From positions 1-25,043 of the forward strand of contig NZ_JAEEMU010000060.1 of the NCBI RefSeq assembly GCF_016283395.1: a stretch of DNA of 25,043 bases. The letters run 5' to 3'. A program made the position numbers and the translations under genes. The DNA comes from Ruminococcus sp. (lineage in GTDB: Bacteria > Bacillota_A > Clostridia > Oscillospirales > Ruminococcaceae). Below the pieces are notes generated by a model that was not told where the DNA came from, did no database searches, and saw nothing but the letters and a program-made list of their open reading frames with translations. This document shows, piece after piece, positions 16,551 through 23,514 of this stretch. The stretch's first letter is position 1; every line of letters begins with the position of its first letter.

Positions 16551-19140
16551 TCTTAAATTATACAAGGGCATAAATAATATAGATGCCGACCTCATTGAAG
16601 AAGCCGACTGCAAACACAAGCCCGCAATACATCACTGCTATGCTTTGCCTGCAACTGCGGCAGCAATATTTATAGCTCTCGGTGCTACAGGTATTTTCAA
16701 TACCGTTAGACCTCAAAGAAAACCTGATATATCGGAAAACGCCGTTATAACGAGTGTGCCTGCAACGTCAGCCGCTGCAACATCGCCTGCAATGACCACT
16801 GATATCTGCACAGCGATAACAACTTCTTTGACAGTCAACAGCACAGAGGCTTTAGCTCAGACTTCCGTTTCTTATTCAAAAACAAGCATAATATCCCAGA
16901 ACAGCCAAACACAAACAGCACAGAACACACAAGCACAAACAGCAGCTTCGCCTGCCGTTACCGCTGCGCAGACAACTTGCGCAGGCATGGGAACAGGAAC
17001 ATCAGCTGTAAGCAACGTGACTGCTGTAACTACAGCCGTGCCTGAATATGACTATGAATACGAAGGGAGTATTATTATGAGAAAATATGCCGCAGCTTTA
17101 GCTGCAATTCTGATTGCAAGTAATCCTACCACAGTTGCAAATGCTCAGACCTATGAACCTACAGCCACTATTTCTAGTGATGAAGAAGATCTGATGCATT
17201 TAAAAGAGCTCGTTGATCATTATGATCTCGACATAGATATCAACTGCGACGGCAATATTGATATCTTTGATGCATATGCATTTTACCGTGCTGCTAATTC
17301 ACGTAATGGTGAAATATATATCCCTGATTATATAATGGAAAAATACAATACTATCAGAGAAACGCAGCTGCCTGTCGAAAAAGAATACTATGATCCCAAA
17401 ACAAACGAAAACGTTACGGACACCTATTATTACTCATTTGTATGGTATGATTTTGTACGATACCTGTTCGCTTATTATCCTGTAAGTACGGATTATTACG
17501 ATCCGAATTACTTTATCGAAAATTGCCCCGATGAATATAAAGATGATCCTATTCCGCTTGAAGTACAAAAGAAAGATATTGATGTGTGGGATATCGTATC
17601 ATTTAGAAGGAATATGTATTATGTACAGAATGATGACGGAAGTTTCAGACCTGTGTGTGCAGACGATTATAAACTGTCAGACGGAGAAGATAAGCCTGAC
17701 ATTTACGATTCTTTGCCCGATGAATTGAAATATCAATATACTGATGATGAATTTTATGTATACAATTCTTCTGAGGTATATGTGTCACCTATATACGAGT
17801 TCATAGATAGCATGAGATATTGGATACACGGAACAGAACGTGATTACAAAATGGTCAAGGATATTATAGAGAACGGATATGTTGATACAGATATCAACTC
17901 TGACGGTGTCTTTGATTTTGATGACGTTGTTAAAATTATTTATGTGTCAGATAGACTTTTGTGGATTGATAGATTTGATTCTTTGTATGTATCTCAGTCT
18001 GAATATCCTTTCCATTACCATACCTATTATGAGTCTTGTCCTGTAACTGAAGAAGAGTATTATAAGGTCATTGATCTCTGCAAAGTAGCAGCGCATTATT
18101 TCTATAATACCCGTTTTGAGTTTATCGGTCAGTATTTTACGATGTATTACCTTACATACAATGAGATAGACGAGAAATACTTTGATCCTTTATATTATGA
18201 GGATCAGGGCTATTACACACCAAGCCCTATGTCTTATTCAGATTGTGTTTTTGCAAATCTGAGCTATTATGAACAGTTCTCGATAAAATATGGTCCGAAC
18301 TCAGCTCAGAACAGCTCTGAAGTATATGAAGCTCCTGCGCGCTACAATTTTACAGCAGCTGAAATAGATTCAGCTTTCCCGACATACTATAAAAATGTCA
18401 AATTAGGTATTCTTCCTAATCCTGATATTGATCTTGACGGAAAAATAACTGTAGCTGACTACAACATACTATACAATCTTGATCTGGAATATTTTACTCC
18501 ATATGATATCAGCTATATCGGCACAATGATAAAGAGATATCCCGAACTCAGTGTTAGTATCGGCGTTTCACAGGAAGTACGCGATAATTTCGATACAAAT
18601 TTCGACTTCAACAATAACGGTATCAGTGCAGATGAGCTCGAAGTACAGTGCATGATGATGTATATCCTCAACGACCTTGAAAAACTGTATAACGATGAGG
18701 ATAAGATGAATAAGGAACTTGACAGCTTCTATATGGAACATCTTGAATTACAGTATTATGATATCTTCAACAACAATATGGAGAAATTCAACCGTAAACA
18801 CCACAGGGGAGATTCAGGCTATGTTTATAATGATGAGGAGATATCAGGTATCTCAAGTTCTATAGACACAGTAAGGTACTATAGCAGCTATGATCAGATA
18901 GCCACATTTGATCTCAAAGGAAACGGCGATGCAAACGGTGACGGAACAGTCGATCTTTCCGATGCGGTACTGATAATGCAGTCTCTGGCAAATCCTTCAA
19001 AATACGGTGTGAACGGCAGTGATGACAATCATATCACAGAAGAAGGCTGTGTTCGCGCAGACGTTGACGGTGACGGCGTTACTAATATGGACGCTCTCAC
19101 AATACAGAAATATCTGCTCGGACTATGCAGCATCGACTGA
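16543..19140 (+). CDS. Anti-sigma-like membrane segment joined in frame to a secreted dockerin protein
   Basis: The 865-residue ORF overlaps the sigma gene by 8 bp. Residues 1-32 are cytoplasmic and carry YKGINNIDADLIEEAD, resembling the N-terminal motif of ECF-partner proteins in Ruminococcaceae. Residues ~33-53 are a membrane helix. Residues ~60-170 are a Ser/Thr/Ala/Gln-rich linker with QTQTAQNTQAQTA repeats. At residue 179 a second signal peptide begins (MRKYAAALAAILIASNPTTVANA), with its own ribosome-binding site, followed by ~660 Tyr/Asp-rich secreted residues. These hold single EF-hand-like motifs near 229 (DINCDGNIDIFD), 448 (DINSDGVFDFDD), 628 (DIDLDGKITVAD) and 685 (NFDFNNNGISADE). 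Residues ~795-865 are a complete type I dockerin (GDANGDGTVDLSD...ADVDGDGVTNMD). It may be one protein (an extracellular sensor on an anti-sigma factor) or two products; see the internal start at 17063-17079. Confidence 0.75.
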   Translation: MSDLKLYKGINNIDADLIEEADCKHKPAIHHCYALPATAAAIFIALGATGIFNTVRPQRKPDISENAVITSVPATSAAATSPAMTTDICTAITTSLTVNSTEALAQTSVSYSKTSIISQNSQTQTAQNTQAQTAASPAVTAAQTTCAGMGTGTSAVSNVTAVTTAVPEYDYEYEGSIIMRKYAAALAAILIASNPTTVANAQTYEPTATISSDEEDLMHLKELVDHYDLDIDINCDGNIDIFDAYAFYRAANSRNGEIYIPDYIMEKYNTIRETQLPVEKEYYDPKTNENVTDTYYYSFVWYDFVRYLFAYYPVSTDYYDPNYFIENCPDEYKDDPIPLEVQKKDIDVWDIVSFRRNMYYVQNDDGSFRPVCADDYKLSDGEDKPDIYDSLPDELKYQYTDDEFYVYNSSEVYVSPIYEFIDSMRYWIHGTERDYKMVKDIIENGYVDTDINSDGVFDFDDVVKIIYVSDRLLWIDRFDSLYVSQSEYPFHYHTYYESCPVTEEEYYKVIDLCKVAAHYFYNTRFEFIGQYFTMYYLTYNEIDEKYFDPLYYEDQGYYTPSPMSYSDCVFANLSYYEQFSIKYGPNSAQNSSEVYEAPARYNFTAAEIDSAFPTYYKNVKLGILPNPDIDLDGKITVADYNILYNLDLEYFTPYDISYIGTMIKRYPELSVSIGVSQEVRDNFDTNFDFNNNGISADELEVQCMMMYILNDLEKLYNDEDKMNKELDSFYMEHLELQYYDIFNNNMEKFNRKHHRGDSGYVYNDEEISGISSSIDTVRYYSSYDQIATFDLKGNGDANGDGTVDLSDAVLIMQSLANPSKYGVNGSDDNHITEEGCVRADVDGDGVTNMDALTIQKYLLGLCSID
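17063..17079 (+). promoter_or_regulatory. Internal ribosome-binding site and start codon for a separate 687-residue dockerin protein
   Basis: AAGGGAG (17063-17069) lies 7 bp before ATG 17077, which is in frame with the longer ORF (codon 179) and begins a textbook signal peptide. Three Tyr codons (TAT, TAT, TAC) just upstream are each one base from a stop. This supports either an internal start or loss of a stop codon that formerly separated two genes. Confidence 0.6.
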
Positions 19141-19162
19141 TAACGATGGGAGCATATAAAAC

Positions 19163-19196
19163 AACGGCACGGAAATATCCGTGCCGTTATTGCTTT
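19163..19196. terminator. Bidirectional terminator between converging dockerin genes
   Basis: AACGGCACGG (19163-19172) pairs perfectly with CCGTGCCGTT (19179-19188) around AAATAT. T-rich sequence follows on the plus strand (ATTGCTTTT) and on the minus strand (GTTTTATATG). It serves the plus gene ending at 19140 and the minus gene ending at 19207. Confidence 0.88.
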
Positions 19197-19206
19197 TGTA
19201 TATAAT

Positions 19207-21462
19207 TTATCTGACTTCGCTTCCGCCCCATTCAACAACTGTAAAGCCCTTTCTTTCAAAGGTATCAAGCTGCTGAGGCTGGATATCAACTGCATCTTCA
19301 AGGGGGACATAAGTCATGAATATGCGGAGAAGGCTGTCGGGCTCGGGAGTGATGTTAAGCTTTGCGGAATCGGTATAGGTATCGCCCTGGAAAGCAATGA
19401 GATTGTACTTGTTATGCTCCATTAACGGCAGCCAGTATACGATGAACTCGTTCATTTCTTCCTCGGTAAGTCCCATATATGTGAGCTTTTCTCTGAGGAA
19501 GCTTTCTGTATCACTTCCTGCAACGCAGAAGCCCTCTGAGAAGCCGAATCTTGTGCGGCAGTTCACAGCGTCCCAGAACAGGTACTTATGATGTGTACCG
19601 TCAGCCTTGTTGAGCAGTGAGCCGTCAGGGTAAGCAGTTACGTTCCAGCCGTTGTCATACTTGGGATATGTTGTTGAGAGCTCGGCTTCTGTGAGTTCAA
19701 GCTCAACATGAACATCGGTCTCTTCCTCGGGATAAAGGTAAATTACAGGCTTCTTTGCAACTTCTTCGTAAAAGATAGTAGGAGTCCTGCCGTCCTCACT
19801 GAACGTTCTTATCCAGCCATACTGTCCGTTATATTCGGTAAACAGCCAGTCATCATTATTTTTCTGATATCCGTGCTCTCTGAGACGGGTGTTCTGAGGG
19901 ATAGAAGCAACGCTTTCATATCTTTCATCAGGTCCGAGATACAATTTCAGTCCATCTTCCCGAACTAAAAATGAGATCCCGAATTCAAAGTACTCATCAG
20001 GGTCAACATAGTCTTTGATGCTTTGTACGATAAGGGCTTTTCTCATCAGTATGAGATCGAATACATCGAGCTCGTCATCATTGTAGAAATCAGCTGCCTG
20101 CCAGTCGGCAAGAACGATATCGGGAACACCAAGCAGCCATTTTTGCAGCAATACGATATCCGATACGTTGAACTCACCGTCAGAATTCACATCTCCCGTA
20201 GGAGCAGTCTTGAGCTTGAATACAACATTTGCAGAGCCGTTGTCAAACTTCGTAATTGTTACGTAGTCTTCAGGGCTTATCGTGCCGCCGTAATAGCCCA
20301 TATGATCTGCGCCGTCAGGGAACGAGTAACCCTTCGGCAGCGAACTGCTGTTGAGACTAAAGGAAAAAGAGCCCGAATCAAAGTGTCCGCCAAGGTCGTC
20401 AGATACGATAGCAGGATTGGTCTCCATAACCAGAACAGGACCTGTTGACGCTCCACCGCTGCTGATATTTGTTGCTATAGATGGCATTTCACCTTCGCCT
20501 AAAATGATCGCTTCATCTGTATTGCAGTCAGCAAGCGTAACTCTTATCTGACCAGAAAGAAGAATTGTCTGCGCATTATCAAGAACAGCACAGTCAGCAG
20601 TCAAAGACTGTTTCATTTCATCTTCGGAAAATGGCGTTCTCAGCTCCCATGTAGAATTTGGAGCATACTCCAATTCTATCTTTGCGCAGCCGTCCTTGAC
20701 AGCTTTATACGCAACTACCTGGTATATTTCACCGCCGTCAACAGGTTCGGCAGTCTCTTCACTGCAAAACAGAAAAGCTGCGCGTTCAAAATTCTCGGAA
20801 TAGTTCTCTGATTTTTCGCGCCATGATAAAGGAGAGCCAGCATTTGATTCCATACAGAATACAACATAGTTGTCCTTGACCGAAACCTCACCGTGTTTTT
20901 GGACATATTCCGTGTATTCTTTTTCACTGTCAGGCAGCCAGCCGTAAATATCCGTTTCGGTAACGCTCAGATTATCTTTGGCTGAGAAGGAATAACGTGA
21001 GATCGCACGACCGTATGGCAGATCGGGATCAGGTTCATCAGTCAATACGTCGACAACAGCAATATCAAAGTCACAGGCTTGCTGAGGAGCTAATACAGCT
21101 ATTTCATAGTAATAAGGGCTGTCTTTTGATGAATAATTTGTATGCCACAGTATTTTTACCGAACTGTCTGTTGACACTGTCTCGTATTGCAGTACACCTT
21201 TCGGTCCGCCCTCGGTGTCTGCATCTATGCTTAATTGCGATACAACACAGATGACACCGTTGTCAATATGCACAGTTCCGTAGGTGTTGCGGAACTCGAT
21301 CGCTGAACTAAAGTTTTTGGGTACCCATTCGGGGATAGATACTGCGTTAACAGTTCCCGCTGCATTAACGCTTGACGGAGCAAACAGACTTGCGGGAGCT
21401 GCGGAAAAAGGGATAAGTGCCGTGGAAGCTGCCAGAATAACAGCCGCAAATTTTTTTAACAT
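19207..21462 (-). CDS. Secreted protein with central dockerin, SH3-like domain and conserved C-terminal domain
   Basis: A protein of 751 residues. The start at 21462 is chosen because it opens a signal peptide (MLKKFAAVILAASTALIPFSAAPASLFAPSSVNA) and has AGGTG (21471-21475) upstream on the minus strand; an in-frame start 25 codons earlier lacks this. Residues ~40-420 are beta-rich with no recognised catalytic family. Residues ~423-480 are a type I dockerin (GDVNSDGEFNVSDIVLLQKWLLG...ADFYNDDELDVFDLILMRKAL), placed in the middle rather than at an end; the second Ca loop (YNDDELD) departs from D-x-N/D-x-D-G. Residues ~495-554 look like a bacterial SH3 domain (DGLKLYLGPDERYESVASIP...GQYGWIRTF). 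Residues ~569-751 begin KPVIYLYPEEETDVHVEL and continue YPKYDNGWNVTAYPDG, a block I recall from other Firmicutes exported proteins without known function. Probable cell-wall-directed component of a dockerin/cohesin complex. Confidence 0.82.
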   Translation of the reverse strand: MLKKFAAVILAASTALIPFSAAPASLFAPSSVNAAGTVNAVSIPEWVPKNFSSAIEFRNTYGTVHIDNGVICVVSQLSIDADTEGGPKGVLQYETVSTDSSVKILWHTNYSSKDSPYYYEIAVLAPQQACDFDIAVVDVLTDEPDPDLPYGRAISRYSFSAKDNLSVTETDIYGWLPDSEKEYTEYVQKHGEVSVKDNYVVFCMESNAGSPLSWREKSENYSENFERAAFLFCSEETAEPVDGGEIYQVVAYKAVKDGCAKIELEYAPNSTWELRTPFSEDEMKQSLTADCAVLDNAQTILLSGQIRVTLADCNTDEAIILGEGEMPSIATNISSGGASTGPVLVMETNPAIVSDDLGGHFDSGSFSFSLNSSSLPKGYSFPDGADHMGYYGGTISPEDYVTITKFDNGSANVVFKLKTAPTGDVNSDGEFNVSDIVLLQKWLLGVPDIVLADWQAADFYNDDELDVFDLILMRKALIVQSIKDYVDPDEYFEFGISFLVREDGLKLYLGPDERYESVASIPQNTRLREHGYQKNNDDWLFTEYNGQYGWIRTFSEDGRTPTIFYEEVAKKPVIYLYPEEETDVHVELELTEAELSTTYPKYDNGWNVTAYPDGSLLNKADGTHHKYLFWDAVNCRTRFGFSEGFCVAGSDTESFLREKLTYMGLTEEEMNEFIVYWLPLMEHNKYNLIAFQGDTYTDSAKLNITPEPDSLLRIFMTYVPLEDAVDIQPQQLDTFERKGFTVVEWGGSEVR

Positions 21463-21849
21463 CTTAAATTCACCTACATTCCTTGATTTTTGCAATATAA
21501 AACTGCATTTTAGTGGAAGATGATTCCTTATTTGCATTAACGAATGATGATACGCAGATGTGCGGTTTAAATCGTAAACTTTTTGTGAACAAATAACAGG
21601 GGAGTTATGCTGTACGTAAAAACAGCAGCACCTTTGCCTGTCTTAAACAGTTGCATAAAAATGTCGGGAAAAAGCACGGGCTATCAGTCCATACACATAA
21701 CCTTTTATGACGATCTTTCCCGATGCTATACGGAATTGCGGCTGCGGACTGTTCAAAGGTCGGCAGATCCTGCCTTTCGAGCACTTGTCACGTTTTCAGA
21801 ACGACCTTATCGATTAACAGCAATTGGCAGATCCTATAATAATTTACAG
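21463..21849. other. Gene-free intergenic stretch between divergent genes
   Basis: About 390 bp separate the minus-strand dockerin gene from the GH13 promoter. The 10-mer GGCAGATCCT occurs twice (21762-21771 and 21826-21835), the second directly abutting TATAAT (21835-21840), which has only a weak, closely spaced -35 candidate (TTAACA, 21814-21819). A minus-strand promoter for the dockerin gene must lie here; TATATT on the minus strand (plus 21494-21499) is a possible -10 without a good -35. A 108-codon plus-strand opening (21607-21933) is not supported as a gene. Confidence 0.4.
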
Positions 21850-21878
21850 TTGCCAGAAATAAAAAAACGTGGTAAAAT
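21850..21878 (+). promoter_or_regulatory. Promoter of the GH13 gene
   Basis: TTGCCA (21850-21855), a 17-bp spacer and TAAAAT (21873-21878) precede the gene by about 55 bp, giving a transcript start near 21885. The ribosome-binding site GGAGG is at 21923-21927. Confidence 0.65.
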
Positions 21879-21934
21879 GGTATATGAAAAACAAACTATA
21901 CAGGCAAAAAAGCTGTGTAAACGGAGGTATTAAA

Positions 21935-23245
21935 ATGTGGGCATATGAAAGTGTATTCTATCAGATCTATCCGCTCGGTTTCTGCGGAGCACCCTTCGAG
22001 AATGACGGTATCACCGAACCCAGGATACTGAAGGTGATCGACTGGTCAGACCATATCAGGGAACTGAACTGTGATGCGGTCTATTTTTCACCGATATTCG
22101 AGTCTGACTCTCACGGCTATGACACAAGGGACTATGCAAAAATAGACTGCCGTCTTGGCAGCAACGAGGACTTTGCAAAGGTATGCAAGGAGCTTCACAA
22201 AAGAGGCATAAAAGTAGTCCTTGACGGCGTATTCAATCACGTTGGCAGAGGTTTCTGGGCGTTTCAGGACGTACTCCGCAATCGTGAAAATTCACGCTAT
22301 AAGGACTGGTTCCATATAAATTTCGGCGGAAATTCAAACTATAACGATGGTTTCTGGTATGAGGGCTGGGAAGGACATTTTGAACTTGTAAAACTCAATC
22401 TCTGGAACAATGAAGTCGTTGAGCATATCTTCTCCTGCATAAAAGGCTGGGTAGATGAGTTTGACATTGACGGCTTGCGACTTGATGTTGCGTACTGTCT
22501 TGACAAGGAATTCCTCAAAAGACTCCGCGGATTTACAAACGGGCTAAAACAGGATTTTGTACTTATAGGCGAGCTTTTGCATGGCGATTATTCGCAGTTC
22601 GTAAACAATGATATGTTACACTCCGCAACAAATTATCAGTGCTATAAGGGACTGTATTCGAGCTTCAACTGCATGAATATGTTCGAGATATGCCACTCAC
22701 TCAAAAATCAGTTCGGACCTGAGCAGTGGTGTCAGTACAGAGGTATGCACCTGCTCAGCTTTGTTGACAATCACGATGTTTCAAGAATCGCAACGATACT
22801 TACAAACAAAAATCACATTCCGCTTGTGTATGCGATAATGTTCGGAATGCCCGGAATACCGTGTATTTATTACGGAAGCGAATGGGGCGCAGAAGCTGAC
22901 AAAAAAGACGGTGATCCTGCACTGAGAGTATCCTTCGACAAGCCCATAGATAACGAGCTTTCGGCATATATCTCAAAGCTTGCAAAGATACACCGCGAGA
23001 GCAAGGCACTTTGCTATGGTGATATAAGCGTTCCTGTGCTCACTAATAAGCAGTGCATCATTCAGCGCAGATGTGATGATGAGAGGGTACTTATTGCTAT
23101 AAATGCAGAAGATCAGCCGTTTACAGCGCATTTCGATGCAGGCTGCGGCACAGCTGATGAGCTTATAACAGGTACAAAGCACGATTTCGGCGGTGGAAGT
23201 GAATTGCCGCCTTATTCAGCACAGATCTGGAAAATGGAAAGGTGA
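21935..23245 (+). CDS. GH13 alpha-amylase family glycoside hydrolase, cytoplasmic
   Basis: A protein of 436 residues starting at ATG 21935, 7 bp after GGAGG; the in-frame opening at 21869 lies inside the promoter. It begins directly with the TIM-barrel (WAYESVFYQIYPLGFCG) and has no signal peptide, so it acts in the cytoplasm. The four GH13 conserved regions are present: DGVFNH; GLRLDVAY with nucleophile Asp184; IGELLHG with acid/base Glu213; and FVDNHD with the transition-state Asp281. A short beta C-terminal domain ends the protein. The size and the truncated N-terminus suggest a small maltodextrin or oligosaccharide alpha-glucosidase/neopullulanase-like enzyme rather than a secreted starch-degrading amylase. 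Subfamily and linkage preference cannot be fixed by eye. It would complete intracellular breakdown of alpha-glucans released outside the cell. Confidence 0.9.
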   Translation: MWAYESVFYQIYPLGFCGAPFENDGITEPRILKVIDWSDHIRELNCDAVYFSPIFESDSHGYDTRDYAKIDCRLGSNEDFAKVCKELHKRGIKVVLDGVFNHVGRGFWAFQDVLRNRENSRYKDWFHINFGGNSNYNDGFWYEGWEGHFELVKLNLWNNEVVEHIFSCIKGWVDEFDIDGLRLDVAYCLDKEFLKRLRGFTNGLKQDFVLIGELLHGDYSQFVNNDMLHSATNYQCYKGLYSSFNCMNMFEICHSLKNQFGPEQWCQYRGMHLLSFVDNHDVSRIATILTNKNHIPLVYAIMFGMPGIPCIYYGSEWGAEADKKDGDPALRVSFDKPIDNELSAYISKLAKIHRESKALCYGDISVPVLTNKQCIIQRRCDDERVLIAINAEDQPFTAHFDAGCGTADELITGTKHDFGGGSELPPYSAQIWKMER

Positions 23246-23323
23246 ATTTCTGTATCATTTGACAATTGTTTTTCACTACTTTAAAGCAAAATGTGTGAGA
23301 TACGCCAAATTTTAAAAAAGCTA

Positions 23324-23352
23324 TTGACAAATCTCTCACGAAGGTCTATAAT
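23324..23352 (+). promoter_or_regulatory. Consensus sigma-A promoter of the Amt-PII gene
   Basis: TTGACA (23324-23329), exactly 17 bp, then TATAAT (23347-23352): a perfect consensus, with a start near 23359. An imperfect inverted repeat GTGTGAGAT (23293-23301) and ATCTCTCAC (23331-23339, in the spacer) flanks the -35 box with 8 of 9 positions complementary and could be a repressor site. Confidence 0.88.
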
Positions 23353-23368
23353 GGCATTGTAAACAGCA

Positions 23369-23405
23369 AGGGAGCTGCGGACGACAAAGTCTGCAGCTCT
23401 TTTTT
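23369..23405 (+). terminator. Leader terminator T1, directly after the transcription start
   Basis: GAGCTGCGGAC (23372-23382) pairs with GTCTGCAGCTC (23389-23399) with one G-U pair, loop GACAAA, followed by TTTTTT (23400-23405). It begins only about 10 nt after the expected start site, and no gene lies between promoter and terminator, so it would stop transcripts before the Amt gene unless overcome. Confidence 0.85.
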
Positions 23406-23422
23406 GTTATTAGTACTAATTC

Positions 23423-23484
23423 CATACACAAAGGGGTGTATGATGTGCCGAGGTATCGGTGCGTCGTATACTCCTTTATTTTTT
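23423..23484 (+). promoter_or_regulatory. Antiterminator/terminator switch in the Amt leader (candidate ANTAR-type two-hairpin element)
   Basis: Hairpin P1 is CATACAC (23423-23429), loop AAAGGG, GTGTATG (23436-23442). Hairpin P2 is GTGCCG (23445-23450), loop AGGTAT, CGGTGC (23457-23462) with two G-U pairs. A competing terminator T2 pairs 23430-23443 with 23464-23477 (14 bp, three G-U pairs) and runs into TTTTTT (23479-23484). T2 uses the P1 loop and 3' arm, so P1 and T2 cannot coexist. Two adjacent hairpins with six-base loops next to a terminator are the architecture bound by ANTAR antiterminators. From memory the family prefers A at loop position 1 and G at position 4: P1 fits both, P2 fits only the first. 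The pairing is seen; the regulator is inferred. Confidence 0.6.
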
Positions 23485-23514
23485 ATGCTGTAACTTTTCA
23501 AGGAGGTAGTTTTT

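Noticed and set aside
21607..21933. 108-codon plus-strand opening before the GH13 gene
   Set aside because: Its only Shine-Dalgarno-like sequence is 2 bp from the ATG, its end runs through the GH13 promoter and ribosome-binding site, and the product matches nothing I recognise.
23259..23287. A second promoter TTGACA (23259-23264) after the GH13 gene
   Set aside because: The -10 at proper spacing (TAAAGC) is poor, and the consensus promoter 65 bp downstream explains the Amt gene.
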